Shown here: piece by piece, positions 1 through 9,165 of the stretch
How the letters are laid out: the number at the start of each line of letters is the position of its first letter
Position numbering within the stretch: the stretch's first letter is position 1
NCBI GenBank assembly: GCA_009995045.1
Contig: JAACQG010000006.1
Coordinates: 39,155-102,362, forward strand
From: Alphaproteobacteria bacterium
GTDB taxonomy: Bacteria; Pseudomonadota; Alphaproteobacteria; Micavibrionales; Micavibrionaceae
Length of the DNA stretch: 63,208 nt
Reading direction: 5' to 3'
Notes under the pieces: generated by a model
Told to the model about the DNA's origin: nothing
The model's input: the letters and a program-made list of their open reading frames with translations, nothing else
Databases searched by the model: none
Program-made: the position numbers and the translations under genes

Positions 1-540
1 CCCGCCTTTTGCCGTCATAAATTCAATAATCTCAATAAACCGTTCGGCTGGCCAAGTCTTACCCGCCCAATTGGCCGTTGGCCCAACCGCCAATATCGCG
101 TCACCAGAGGCAATCACTTTCTGCGCCCCCGTCATTTGGTCTTTGGTAAACCACATCTTCGGCGCAGGAACATCCGCCAAGCCCATAACATCAGCATTCT
201 GCCTAACTTTATGCTGCGCCTTATCAATATGACGCGAGAAAATATGCTTCTCGCGCGAGAAAATAAGCCGCGACACGGCAGAATCGCGCAAATCAATCAC
301 CATATCCCAACGCGTGCCAACAACCTGCTTCCACAATTTGATCCAATGCCCATTGCGCTTTTCTTTTTTAAGCGGGATAATGGCTTCCAACAACGGATAG
401 CCCTGAAACAAAGAGACAGCCAACGGCCCACACGCAATTGTAACCTTGGCGGATGGGTATGTTTTCTCTATATAATGAAGCAAACCAGACGATAAAACAG
501 CATCGCCAATCCGGCTGGATGTGATAAACAATATTTTCAT
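1..540 (-). CDS. Glycosyltransferase family 9 (heptosyltransferase-like), partial
   Basis: N-terminal 180 residues of a GT9 protein; the C-terminus lies beyond the left edge. The reading begins MKILFITSSRIGDAVLSSGL, the GT9 N-terminal pattern with the conserved Gly-Asp, followed by a Rossmann-like fold with VIDLRDSAVSRL near residue 100. An AVGPTANWAGKTWPAERF segment near residues 150-168 matches the nucleotide-sugar-binding start of the second domain. Members transfer heptose or related sugars to lipopolysaccharide core at the cytoplasmic face of the inner membrane. Its ATG at 540 overlaps the first in-frame ATG region of the divergent ygfZ gene. The family is clear; the acceptor sugar is not. 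Confidence 0.85.
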   Translation of the reverse strand, partial: MKILFITSSRIGDAVLSSGLLHYIEKTYPSAKVTIACGPLAVSLFQGYPLLEAIIPLKKEKRNGHWIKLWKQVVGTRWDMVIDLRDSAVSRLIFSREKHIFSRHIDKAQHKVRQNADVMGLADVPAPKMWFTKDQMTGAQKVIASGDAILAVGPTANWAGKTWPAERFIEIIEFMTAKGG

Positions 541-550
541 GAACAACACT

Positions 551-1252
551 ATGCCAGAAACCCCATACTTCGTAAAACTCAAAAACCCCGATCATCAACG
601 TGGGCTTATCCATATCGAGGGACCGGACAGCCGTGACTTCCTCCAAGGGCTCATCACAAATGACATCACAAAACTAACCAAAGCCGCGCCGCTTTATGCC
701 TGTCTCCTCAACGCGCAAGGAAAATTCCTGCATGACTTTTTCCTTATCGAAGGCGAAGGAGTCATCTTGATTGATTGCGAGGGTGGTGCACGCGCCCAAG
801 ACCTCTATCGCCGCCTAAGCATGTACCGCCTGCGCGCTGATGTGCAAATATCGGTGGAGGAAGATATTGACGTATACGCCATTTTTGGCGCAAAACTTGG
901 TTTGCCAGACCCACGTCACCCCGATATGGGCAATCGATCTTTCGAAAAGCCAAACCTTGATGAGCGCCCATTCGACATATGGGATCACAAAAGAATCATC
1001 CTCACAATCCCCGACGGCAGCCGCGACCTCATCCCTGAAAAATCCACAATGGACGAAGCATCTATGGATCAGCTAAACGCCATTGATTACAAAAAAGGCT
1101 GTTATATCGGCCAAGAGCTAACCGCCCGCATGCATTACCGCGGCCTCGGAAAACGAAAGCTAGAAACAATCAAGCTGGACACCATCCCCGATGGCGCAGC
1201 TCTAAGATCATCCTGCGGCGATATTGGGATGGCGTTGGTTAAAAATAGTTAA
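551..1252 (+). CDS. ygfZ: YgfZ/GcvT-like folate-binding Fe-S maintenance protein
   Basis: Folate-binding protein that supports Fe-S enzymes and tRNA thiolation in the cytoplasm. The family signature KKGCYIGQELTARMHYRG, with its conserved Cys, lies near residues 180-197. The N-terminal RGLIHIEGPDSRDFLQGLIT is the usual GcvT-type opening. The start at 551 (MPETPYF) is chosen because it aligns with family N-termini; in-frame GTG 521 and ATG 539 are alternatives that would overlap the divergent glycosyltransferase start. At about 233 residues it is shorter than most alphaproteobacterial homologues (about 280 or more), because the C-terminal barrel is cut back after the signature. The key Cys motif is intact. 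Confidence 0.85.
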   Translation: MPETPYFVKLKNPDHQRGLIHIEGPDSRDFLQGLITNDITKLTKAAPLYACLLNAQGKFLHDFFLIEGEGVILIDCEGGARAQDLYRRLSMYRLRADVQISVEEDIDVYAIFGAKLGLPDPRHPDMGNRSFEKPNLDERPFDIWDHKRIILTIPDGSRDLIPEKSTMDEASMDQLNAIDYKKGCYIGQELTARMHYRGLGKRKLETIKLDTIPDGAALRSSCGDIGMALVKNS

Positions 1253-1419
1253 ACCGCCTCAACGCTAAAAAACGCCTGATACAAAACATAGATAAGCAGC
1301 AAAAAGATCATAATCAGCAAAGCAATCACATCTTTGCGTGAGAACAAAGTATACATATCGAATGTCTTAAGAACCTCTGGCTCTTCTTTTTTCTCATTAG
1401 GCTTTTGATCGCTCATCAT
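1249..1419 (-). CDS. Small single-pass membrane protein, 56 aa
   Basis: Short gene with a charged N-terminal half (MMSDQKPNEKKEEPEVLK) and one hydrophobic helix at about residues 31-52 (VIALLIMIFLLLIYVLYQAF). The ribosome-binding sequence GGGAGAA sits just upstream of the tandem ATG codons at 1419 and 1416. Its stop overlaps the end of ygfZ, in convergent orientation. The layout resembles small inner-membrane proteins with a cytoplasmic N-terminus. No family is recognised; the Shine-Dalgarno and clean membrane segment support a real gene. Confidence 0.6.
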   Translation of the reverse strand: MMSDQKPNEKKEEPEVLKTFDMYTLFSRKDVIALLIMIFLLLIYVLYQAFFSVEAV

Positions 1420-1455
1420 GTTTCTCCCACGTTTTATAAGTTATATGCATTGTAT

Positions 1456-2073
1456 CTAAAATTTCAGCCGTGGCAAATGCCAACGCATTTTATACGCAAC
1501 CAATCGCATCACCAAAAACACAGCAAACACGATCAAGAAATTAACCTCACTGCTCATCTCCATCACATCCAGCCCGTATAAAACCAGCGCAACGAGAATC
1601 GCAATGGATCCATAAAAATCACTTTTAAACACCGCAGGAACCTCATTGACCAAAATATCACGCAAAACACCACCACCCGTTGCGGTTATAAAGCTCAACA
1701 ACATCACGCCAAAAACACTTAAACCCGCATCAATCCCCGCAATCGCCCCCGTAATGCTAAACGCAACAAGGCCAATCGAATCACTCAACACAAAAAGGCT
1801 ACGCCGCTCGAGGGTGGAATATTTAAAACGACATAGCAAATATCCAACGCCGAACATCAACACGACAATGATAAACCCCGTCATATCCGTAAGCGCATAG
1901 GGTGTGCGCCCAATCAAGACATCACGCAAAACACCTCCACCATTGGCCGTCAGAAAAGAGAGGGTGAACACCCCCATCAGGTCAAGCTCCTTGCGCACGC
2001 CAATCAAAAAACCGGACAGCGCAAAGGCAACACCCCCTATCCAGGACGCAAAAAGGAAAACATCAAGGCTCAT
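1456..2073 (-). CDS. TRIC channel / UPF0126 (YadS-like) membrane protein
   Basis: Integral inner-membrane protein of 205 residues with two internally repeated halves, each carrying the family hallmark GGGVLRD (near residues 45-52 and 132-139). Seven hydrophobic segments are visible, the usual count for trimeric intracellular cation channel-like UPF0126 proteins. Some bacterial members are described as glycine transporters or cation channels. It follows ppdK on the same strand with a 12-base gap and could be co-transcribed. The substrate cannot be inferred. Confidence 0.85.
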   Translation of the reverse strand: MSLDVFLFASWIGGVAFALSGFLIGVRKELDLMGVFTLSFLTANGGGVLRDVLIGRTPYALTDMTGFIIVVLMFGVGYLLCRFKYSTLERRSLFVLSDSIGLVAFSITGAIAGIDAGLSVFGVMLLSFITATGGGVLRDILVNEVPAVFKSDFYGSIAILVALVLYGLDVMEMSSEVNFLIVFAVFLVMRLVAYKMRWHLPRLKF

Positions 2074-2085
2074 AAGGATAAAATA

Positions 2086-4794
2086 TTAAGCGGCTTTTTT
2101 TGCATTCGCCTCAACAGGCTTTCCCAGGCCATTCTCCTTTTTAATCGCAGCCTGTGCCGCCGCAAGACGGGCAATTGGCACACGATATGGAGAACAAGAC
2201 ACATAATCCAACCCAACGCTCTCACAAAATGCGATAGACGCCGGATCACCACCATGCTCACCACAGATACCAAGCTTGATATCAGGGCGCGTCTGACGAC
2301 CACCATGCACAGCAACTTCAACCAATCGCCCAACACCTTCTACATCAATTGATGCAAATGGGTCGCGCTCATAGATGCCTTGCCCGACATAAGCGGGAAG
2401 GAAATTGGCCGCGTCATCACGGCTCATACCAAGCGTTGTTTGCGTAAGGTCATTGGTTCCAAAGCTGAAGAAATCAGCGCTTTCCGCGATTTTATCAGCG
2501 GTCAAACATGCACGCGGCAATTCAATCATTGTACCCACGATATAATTAAGCGTGCTGCCTTTTTCTTCAAACACAGTCTTGGCAACCGCCTCAACTTTCG
2601 CACGAAGAATATCAAGCTCAGCCTTCGCCCCAACAAGCGGGATCATAACTTCAGGAGTAACCGTCTCACCCGTTTTCGCAGCAGCCTCTAAAGCCCCTTC
2701 GAAAATCGCACGCGCTTGCATCTCGTATATCTCTGGATATGTGATACCAAGACGACATCCGCGATGACCAAGCATCGGGTTGCTCTCATGCAAATCTTCC
2801 AAACGGCGACGCACAACATCTTTATCGATACCCGCGATATTAGCAAAGTTATCAACATCTTCAGCAGAATGTGGCAAAAATTCATGCAATGGCGGATCAA
2901 GCAAGCGAACCGTAACAGGCAACCCGCTCATGATCTCGAACAATTCCGCAAAATCAGAACGTTGTTCAGGTAGCAATTTAGCAAGAGCAGCGCGACGCTC
3001 ACTTTCGTTATTTGCAAAAATCATCTCACGTACATTTTGAATACGATCCGCATCAAAGAACATATGCTCCGTGCGGCAAAGGCCAATGCCCTCCGCGCCA
3101 AATTCACGCGCAGTTTTCGCATCAAGCGGCGTTTCCGCATTGGTACGAATACCCATACGGCGACGCTCATCCGCCCAGCCCATAAGCAAACCGAAATCAC
3201 CCGATAGCTCTGGCTTGATCGTATCAACCGCACCAACCATCACTTCGCCCGTTGAACCATCAAGCGTGATAATATCGCCCTCGCGAAGCTCACGCTCACC
3301 GATGCGGATAATCTTGGATTTGGCATCAATGTTCAATTCACCCGCACCCGCAACACAACATGTTCCCATGCCGCGCGCAACAACCGCCGCGTGAGATGTC
3401 ATCCCGCCGCGTGATGTCAAAATACCCGCAGATGCATGCATCCCTGTAATGTCTTCAGGCGATGTTTCCTGACGACAAAGGATAACCACTTTACCGGCAT
3501 TGGCCTGCGTTTCCGCTTCTTCTGATGTAAATACAATCTTACCAGACGCCGCACCCGGAGATGCCGGAAGACCGCGCGTAATCACATCTTTCGCCGCATC
3601 AGGGTCAAGCGTGGGGTGAAGCAATTGATCAAGGCTTTGCGGATCAACACGAAGCAATGCTTCTTCTTGTGTGATCAAACCTTCTTCAACCATATCAACC
3701 GCAATCTTAAGCGCCGCTTTCGCAGTGCGCTTTCCTGCACGTGTTTGAAGCATGAAGAGCTTATCTTTTTGAACCGTGAACTCAAGATCTTGAATATCAC
3801 GATAATGCTTTTCTAACTTAAGACGCGTGTCATCAAGCTGTTTGAAAACAGCCGGCATGCTCTCTTCCATCGAAGGCATATCACTGCCCTCTTTCTCGCG
3901 ACCATATTTGGTCAGGCTTTGTGGTGTGCGAATACCCGCAACAACATCTTCACCCTGCGCATTGATCAAATATTCACCATAGAAATAATTTTCGCCCGTG
4001 GATGGATCACGCGTAAACGCAACACCAGTGGCACAATCTTGCCCCATATTCCCAAACACCATGGATTGCACATTAACCGCCGTGCCCCATGTCGCAGGAA
4101 TTTCGTGAATGCGGCGATAGGTGATCGCCCGTGGAACCATCCATGATCCAAACACCGCGCCAACCGCGCCCCAAAGTTGCTCATGTGGGTCAGTCGGGAA
4201 TGGCTTGCCAATCTCACGCTCAACAACCTCTTTATATTCCGCAACGATCTCTTTCCAACCATCCGCAGGGATATCTGTATCCTGACGAAGGTTTTCATCG
4301 CGTTTGTAACGCTCAATCACATCTTCAAATTCATGATGATCCACACCAAGAACAACATCACCGTACATTTGAATAAAGCGACGATACGAATCCCACGCAA
4401 AACGCTCATCTCCAGATGCCTTCGCAAGGCCCTCAACCGTTTCATCATTGAGACCAAGGTTCAAAACCGTATCCATCATACCGGGCATAGAAACCCGCGC
4501 ACCAGAACGAACAGAAACAAGAAGCGGATTTTCCGCATCCCCAAATTTCATATCCATTTCTTTTTCAACAAGCGCCAAAGCATTTTCAACCTGCGCCTTT
4601 AGCTCATCTGGGTAGTTATGATCATTATCGTAATAGGCAGTACAAACCTCGGTCGTAATTGTAAAACCAGGAGGGACAGGAAGCCCGAGAGATGCCATCT
4701 CCGCAAGGTTACATCCTTTTCCACCAAGAAGGTTACGCATTGTCGCATCGCCCTCGTTATTCTCCGCACCGAAACTATAAACCCATTTGGACAT
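2086..4794 (-). CDS. ppdK: Pyruvate, phosphate dikinase
   Basis: Interconverts pyruvate + ATP + Pi with phosphoenolpyruvate + AMP + PPi in the cytoplasm. At 902 residues it is full length. The N-terminal nucleotide-binding domain opens with LLGGKGCNLAEMASLGLPVP (about residues 22-41). The swivelling phosphohistidine domain carries GGMTSHAAVVARGMG with the catalytic His near residue 464. The C-terminal PEP/pyruvate barrel carries CGEHGGDPASI near residue 844. AGGAGAG upstream supports ATG 4794. The gene stands alone, so a gluconeogenic or PPi-linked glycolytic role is open. Confidence 0.97.
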   Translation of the reverse strand: MSKWVYSFGAENNEGDATMRNLLGGKGCNLAEMASLGLPVPPGFTITTEVCTAYYDNDHNYPDELKAQVENALALVEKEMDMKFGDAENPLLVSVRSGARVSMPGMMDTVLNLGLNDETVEGLAKASGDERFAWDSYRRFIQMYGDVVLGVDHHEFEDVIERYKRDENLRQDTDIPADGWKEIVAEYKEVVEREIGKPFPTDPHEQLWGAVGAVFGSWMVPRAITYRRIHEIPATWGTAVNVQSMVFGNMGQDCATGVAFTRDPSTGENYFYGEYLINAQGEDVVAGIRTPQSLTKYGREKEGSDMPSMEESMPAVFKQLDDTRLKLEKHYRDIQDLEFTVQKDKLFMLQTRAGKRTAKAALKIAVDMVEEGLITQEEALLRVDPQSLDQLLHPTLDPDAAKDVITRGLPASPGAASGKIVFTSEEAETQANAGKVVILCRQETSPEDITGMHASAGILTSRGGMTSHAAVVARGMGTCCVAGAGELNIDAKSKIIRIGERELREGDIITLDGSTGEVMVGAVDTIKPELSGDFGLLMGWADERRRMGIRTNAETPLDAKTAREFGAEGIGLCRTEHMFFDADRIQNVREMIFANNESERRAALAKLLPEQRSDFAELFEIMSGLPVTVRLLDPPLHEFLPHSAEDVDNFANIAGIDKDVVRRRLEDLHESNPMLGHRGCRLGITYPEIYEMQARAIFEGALEAAAKTGETVTPEVMIPLVGAKAELDILRAKVEAVAKTVFEEKGSTLNYIVGTMIELPRACLTADKIAESADFFSFGTNDLTQTTLGMSRDDAANFLPAYVGQGIYERDPFASIDVEGVGRLVEVAVHGGRQTRPDIKLGICGEHGGDPASIAFCESVGLDYVSCSPYRVPIARLAAAQAAIKKENGLGKPVEANAKKAA

Positions 4795-4855
4795 GAAATT
4801 GCTCTCCTAAAAAACTGCCAAAACGTATATCGTAAGCAGGGTTTAGCACATAAAA

Positions 4856-5371
4856 TTATATTTGCAAACTTTTGATAAGCATTAAACTCACATCATCATC
4901 AATCGGATGAAAAGCACCGCGCTGTATGGTCTGGCGATCATATGTTAATCCATTGCCATCGGGAATATATCCGCGCCGCACATATAATTGCTGCGCCGCG
5001 CCATAAGATGAGTCCATTCCAACACCGATTCCCATATATTCCTTGCCCGCTTTTCGCGCCAATTCTTCACAATGCTCAATCATACACGTTGCGATTCCCC
5101 GACGACGATACGCGGATAATACATTCAAATCCTGAATCTCGGGGATATCCATCTTGCGAAAGAAAACATATTTCGGCTCCCACGCAAGCATGCCATACCC
5201 CGCATCCTGTCCATCAATCGAGGCAATCAACACATCACGCATCCCTTTTTGTTGATGCTCCAACGCATAATCGAAATACCCATCCGATTTCGCCGCCCCC
5301 ATAGAAAGCGCCATATCCCATAATTTGGGAATATCTTTAAGCGTTGCTGTGCGTAGTTTTATGTTTTCCAT
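4856..5371 (-). CDS. GNAT-family N-acetyltransferase
   Basis: A 171-residue GNAT protein. The acetyl-CoA-binding motif A reads NVLSAYRRRGIATCMIEHCEE (about residues 82-102, R/Q-x-x-G-x-A pattern), and the C-terminal AAQQLYVRRGYIPDG is the motif B/GY pattern. It sits upstream of ppdK on the same strand, 61 bases away. The substrate is unknown; the two genes need not be linked in function. The start at 5371 (MENIKLRTATLKDIP) has the classical GNAT beginning, with the first beta strand immediately after Met. Confidence 0.85.
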   Translation of the reverse strand: MENIKLRTATLKDIPKLWDMALSMGAAKSDGYFDYALEHQQKGMRDVLIASIDGQDAGYGMLAWEPKYVFFRKMDIPEIQDLNVLSAYRRRGIATCMIEHCEELARKAGKEYMGIGVGMDSSYGAAQQLYVRRGYIPDGNGLTYDRQTIQRGAFHPIDDDVSLMLIKSLQI

Positions 5372-5407
5372 TTGCGCATATCATACAAAACTTTATACAC
5401 TACAGAC

Positions 5408-5956
5408 ATGAAAAAAATCGCTTTAACCACGCTTATTCTCGGCCTGTCCACCTCACTTGCGCCTTCGCTCGCATTCGCGCAGCAACCGCAATATACCGGC
5501 GGCATGAAATACACCACCATGCGCCCCGCACAGCCAAATGACAGCGATAAAAAACCCGTCTACAACAGAAAACCAACATCACAAGAAGCGCAAAACACCA
5601 AAAACGACGCGCTTCCCAATATTGACGAACCCACCGCAAAACCAGCCGAGCAAAGCGTATGGGACAAATACAAAGAATTAGCCGCAGGCAAAACAGCAAA
5701 AGATGGCGATGAGTCCAAACCACAAAAACCAAAAAAGCCAGAAACGCCTGAAAGCATAGATACAAGCAAGCAAGCGCAAACCAAGCAAAGCACGACAGGC
5801 ATCGGTGCAATCATCCAAGATTACCGCCGCACCAAAGAAAAACGCGGCCAAATGAAAAGCATCAGATTCCCAAAACCTGAAGTCGAAAAACCACAAGTAG
5901 CAATCCCCAGCGTCGAAAAACCAGATGCAAAACCAGAGGATAAATCAAAGAGCTAA
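5408..5956 (+). CDS. Secreted Lys/Pro-rich protein of unknown function
   Basis: Starts MKKIALTTLILGLSTSLAPS with a clear Sec signal peptide ending near AFAQ (about residue 24). The rest is low-complexity and hydrophilic, rich in Lys, Pro, Glu and Gln, with repeated short KP, PEKP and EKP motifs toward the C-terminus (EKPQVAIP, VEKPDAKPEDK). It is probably an unstructured periplasmic protein of 182 residues. A longer reading from 5372 exists but would bury the signal peptide. No family is recognised. It converges with the DUF2007 gene, overlapping its end by 4 bases. Confidence 0.7.
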   Translation: MKKIALTTLILGLSTSLAPSLAFAQQPQYTGGMKYTTMRPAQPNDSDKKPVYNRKPTSQEAQNTKNDALPNIDEPTAKPAEQSVWDKYKELAAGKTAKDGDESKPQKPKKPETPESIDTSKQAQTKQSTTGIGAIIQDYRRTKEKRGQMKSIRFPKPEVEKPQVAIPSVEKPDAKPEDKSKS

Positions 5957-6162
5957 TCTTGGTCTTTATGCTCCTCAATAAGCGCTAACGCCGCATCAAA
6001 ATCATCATCCAACACCATCATGCGCGGCAGAATATTGCCAATTCCACTCATGAGAGTGCCGCTATGCTCATCCATGATCACCGCATGAATATCGTAATCA
6101 GACAAAAACTGTTGAATGAGTTTTAACTCAAACACATTATCACTGCGTAAAATTTCCTTCAA
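5953..6162 (-). CDS. DUF2007 putative signal-transducing protein
   Basis: A 69-residue protein matching the DUF2007 pattern: an N-terminal MKEILRSDNVFELKLIQQFL helix, then a GIGNILPRMMVLDDDFDAA core and a C-terminal acidic helix. This domain is a small GlnB-like ferredoxin fold of unknown role. It is divergent from ispB with a 40-base gap; a DUF2007 gene beside a polyprenyl synthase gene is a familiar alphaproteobacterial pairing. The family is fairly sure, the function unknown. Confidence 0.75.
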   Translation of the reverse strand: MKEILRSDNVFELKLIQQFLSDYDIHAVIMDEHSGTLMSGIGNILPRMMVLDDDFDAALALIEEHKDQD

Positions 6163-6202
6163 ACCACTTGTCCTCCGCGCTCAAAGCTGATTAAACAAAG
6201 CT

Positions 6203-7234
6203 ATGGGACATGCCACAGAAAAACAAGAGCCAACGCACATGCCAGATGACAACAACAGCAACCCGCTGGAGCGGCTCGCCGCCATGCTTGATGATGATAT
6301 GCGCGCAACCAATGGCGTCATCATCAGGCGCATGCAATCACCTGTCGAGCTAATCCCGCAGCTTGCGACATATCTGATCGCCGCTGGCGGCAAACGCATT
6401 CGCCCGCTCCTCACACTCGCCGCCACCCATATTTACGGCGGAGATTTGAAGCACGCGCAAAAACTAGCCGCATCCGTTGAATTCATCCACACCGCCACCC
6501 TTCTCCATGATGACGTTGTTGATGAAAGCCTTGAGCGTCGCGGTAAAGAAGCCGCCAACCTCGTCTTCGGCAACCAAGCCAGCGTGCTTGTCGGTGATTT
6601 CCTTTTCTCACGCGCATTTGAATTGATGACCGAATGTGAAAACATCCAAATCTTAAAGATTCTTTCCAACGCCTCCGCAATCATCACCGAAGGCGAAGTC
6701 TTACAGCTGAGCGCCGCAGGCAATATCAATACATCCATGGATGACTATATCCAAATCATCACATCTAAGACCGCCGCCCTCTTCGCCGCCGCCTGTGAAG
6801 TCGGCCCCGTCCTCGCAGGCGCAGAACAAACCCAAGCAAAAGCAATGCATGATTACGGCCATTACATGGGCATCGCCTTCCAAATCGCCGATGATGCGCT
6901 CGATTACAGCAGCGACCGCGAGACACTCGGCAAAGTCATCGGCGACGATTTTAGAGAAGGAAAAATCACCGCCCCCATCCTGCTCGCCCTTAAAAACGCA
7001 GACGCCGCGGAAAGTGAATTTTGGGCCCGCACTCTAGTTAAAGGCGAGCAAAATGATACCGACCTAAAAACCGCGCAAGATATCCTTAACAAGCACGACA
7101 GCATCAATGGCTCCCTCGCTCTCGCGCAAGAATATGCAGACAAAGCACAACTAGCGTTGGAAAAAATACCAGAAAGCCCCCTTCGCGCTTTACTCCACGA
7201 TCTCGTTCCCTATACAATTTTTCGTAAAGCATAA
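6203..7234 (+). CDS. ispB: Long-chain polyprenyl diphosphate synthase
   Basis: Condenses isopentenyl diphosphate onto allylic diphosphates to make the octa- to decaprenyl side chain of ubiquinone. The first Asp-rich motif LLHDDVVDESLERRG lies near residues 99-113 and the second, DDALDYSSD, near residues 231-239. GGKRIRPLL near residue 61 is the IPP-binding region. At 343 residues it is normal for the family. An alternative start at 6239 (MPDDNNSNPLERL) is equally plausible because neither has a strong ribosome-binding sequence. The chain length cannot be read from sequence alone. Confidence 0.93.
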   Translation: MGHATEKQEPTHMPDDNNSNPLERLAAMLDDDMRATNGVIIRRMQSPVELIPQLATYLIAAGGKRIRPLLTLAATHIYGGDLKHAQKLAASVEFIHTATLLHDDVVDESLERRGKEAANLVFGNQASVLVGDFLFSRAFELMTECENIQILKILSNASAIITEGEVLQLSAAGNINTSMDDYIQIITSKTAALFAAACEVGPVLAGAEQTQAKAMHDYGHYMGIAFQIADDALDYSSDRETLGKVIGDDFREGKITAPILLALKNADAAESEFWARTLVKGEQNDTDLKTAQDILNKHDSINGSLALAQEYADKAQLALEKIPESPLRALLHDLVPYTIFRKA

Positions 7235-7258
7235 GCTTTTAAAATTGAAGGAATACAT

Positions 7259-8716
7259 TTGCCCGATAATAGCCACCTATCAGACCATATCGTTGACAGA
7301 ATGGAGCGTCTCGCGGAGATAGGCCATTGGCGCTGGAACGTGCGTGAGAAAAAACTGTTCTGGTCCAAAGGGGTATACAAAATTCACGGCTTAGATTTCC
7401 TAGAATACAGCCCAACCGTAGACGCCGCTATCGATGGATACATTGAAGAAGACCGTTATCAAGTAGAGCAAGCCTTAAATTACGCCATTGAAAACAAAGC
7501 GCCGTTCAAAGTAGAGGCACGCATCAAACGCCCGAATGATGAGATACGCCATATCGTATCACAAGGCGAATGCGAAACAGATGAAGACGGTGAATTAATC
7601 GCCGTTTTTGGCATCATCCAGGATATAACCCTCATCAAACAACAAGAAGAGCTTTACCAATTATCCGCCATGGCTTCCGACGCGGCGATATGGGATTGGG
7701 ATATCGCAAAAGATAGCCTTCGATGGGCGGGCCGCTCGGCTCAGGTTTTGGGATATCCGATCAATGACAATCTGCCAATGAGCACGGCTGATTTTTATGA
7801 AACCATGCTTCATCCCGATGATATTCAAACATTGAAAAAAGCATTCGAAAATCACTTCACAAAGCTAGACAATTTAAACATTGAAGTCCGATTAAAACGC
7901 CAAGATGGAACATTTGAATGGTTCTTATCCCGCGCTCAGGCACAATTTGACGAGCTTGGAAAAGCAATCCGTGTGTGCGGCTCCATGACAAGCATTCAGC
8001 AGGTAAAAGATATTCAAGACAAATTGGAAGGCTCAAACTCTGATCTGGAAAGTTTTGCATGCATGGCCGCGCATGAAATAAAAAGACCCATTCGCTCTAT
8101 CGCTAGTTATCTCGAACTCATACAAATGAAAGAAAAAGATTTAGCCGCAGAGCCAAAAGACTATATTGCAAAATCAATTGAGATCGCCAACGAAACCAGC
8201 CATATGGTCGATGAAATCCTCGAATATGCAAGCCTTCAAGACGCTGAATTAACCCTATCCGAAATCAATACAGATAAAGTCATAAAGCTTATCATTCGTT
8301 CGATGAAAGAAGACATCAAGCAAACAGGCACAAGAATTGGACTGGGAAATCTTCCCGTCATCATTGGGGATGAAACAAAATTAAAAACAGTCATCACCAA
8401 CATCATACAAAATGCATTAAAATACACTGCGGACAAACCGCCTGAAATTGAAATCAATATTTTTGAGGACACAGATAAATGGCGCTTTTCATTCAGCGAT
8501 AATGGACGCGGCATGTCTCAAAAAGATGCGGATAAAGCATTCGTAATGTTCGAACGCGCCGACAATATCGGCAACATCAAAGGCACAGGAATCGGCCTGG
8601 CGATCTGTAACCGCATTATCAATATGCACGAAGGAAACATATGGATAGAGTCCAAACTGAATAAAGGCACCACCTTTTATTTCACAATCCCAAAAGATTT
8701 AGAGAAAAAGAAGTAA
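7259..8716 (+). CDS. Soluble PAS-domain sensor histidine kinase
   Basis: Signalling kinase of 485 residues with no membrane segment. Two PAS/PAC modules (about residues 15-128 and 135-250, the second with WDIAKDSLRWAGR and FEWFLSRAQAQ) precede the transmitter. The H-box AAHEIKRPIRSIASYLELI has its His near residue 271. The N-box is NIIQNALKY (about residue 380), followed by DNGRGMS and GTGIGLAIC. The H-box region resembles Cph1-type phytochrome kinases. The start is TTG 7259, supported by GAAGGA 7 bases upstream. The gene sits 3 bases before an Rcp1-like regulator and upstream of a permease in one operon, so it probably phosphorylates that regulator. No PAS ligand can be predicted. Confidence 0.9.
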   Translation: MPDNSHLSDHIVDRMERLAEIGHWRWNVREKKLFWSKGVYKIHGLDFLEYSPTVDAAIDGYIEEDRYQVEQALNYAIENKAPFKVEARIKRPNDEIRHIVSQGECETDEDGELIAVFGIIQDITLIKQQEELYQLSAMASDAAIWDWDIAKDSLRWAGRSAQVLGYPINDNLPMSTADFYETMLHPDDIQTLKKAFENHFTKLDNLNIEVRLKRQDGTFEWFLSRAQAQFDELGKAIRVCGSMTSIQQVKDIQDKLEGSNSDLESFACMAAHEIKRPIRSIASYLELIQMKEKDLAAEPKDYIAKSIEIANETSHMVDEILEYASLQDAELTLSEINTDKVIKLIIRSMKEDIKQTGTRIGLGNLPVIIGDETKLKTVITNIIQNALKYTADKPPEIEINIFEDTDKWRFSFSDNGRGMSQKDADKAFVMFERADNIGNIKGTGIGLAICNRIINMHEGNIWIESKLNKGTTFYFTIPKDLEKKK

Positions 8717-8719
8717 AAC

Positions 8720-9151
8720 ATGCCACAACCAAACATTCTCATCATTGACGACAGCGAAACCGACTCATTGATCATGCGCGAAGCACTAAGCCAAGTCGTC
8801 ATGGGCAATAACATCACCATATTAAACAACGCGACAGAGGCAATAGACCTGCTGAACCTAAAAGGTGATTATAAAGAGGCAGAAAGACCTGACCTAATTA
8901 TCCTTGATATCAATATGCCCGATTTTGACGGTTTTGAATTTTTGCGTGTCATCAAAAAAGACCCGCGCTTTATTCACATCCCCACAATTGCCTTAAGCGG
9001 ATCAAAAGATCCAAAAGAAGTTTTTAAAAGCTATAAACTCGGCGCCAATTGCTTTATTCATAAACCGAACGATATTAAGAAATTCAAGCAGGTTGTCGCG
9101 ATTATAAATGAGTTCTGGCTCGGCATCGCGCAATTGCCCAAAAAAGATTAA
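8720..9151 (+). CDS. Rcp1-like single-domain response regulator
   Basis: Receiver-only protein of 143 residues. Acidic pocket IIDDSETD at the N-terminus, phospho-acceptor Asp in LIILDINMPDFDG near residue 61, Ser in ALSGSKD and the invariant Lys in CFIHKPNDI. The C-terminal ANCFIHKP...FWLGIAQLP pattern is that of the Rcp1 family paired with phytochrome-type kinases. It follows the kinase gene after 3 bases. With no output domain it probably works by phospho-relay or protein contact rather than DNA binding. Confidence 0.93.
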   Translation: MPQPNILIIDDSETDSLIMREALSQVVMGNNITILNNATEAIDLLNLKGDYKEAERPDLIILDINMPDFDGFEFLRVIKKDPRFIHIPTIALSGSKDPKEVFKSYKLGANCFIHKPNDIKKFKQVVAIINEFWLGIAQLPKKD

Positions 9152-9165
9152 CCAAGGAAATAAAA

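Noticed and set aside
521-550. GTG start at 521 for ygfZ
   Set aside because: It would extend the protein with residues unlike family N-termini and overlap the divergent glycosyltransferase; 551 fits better.
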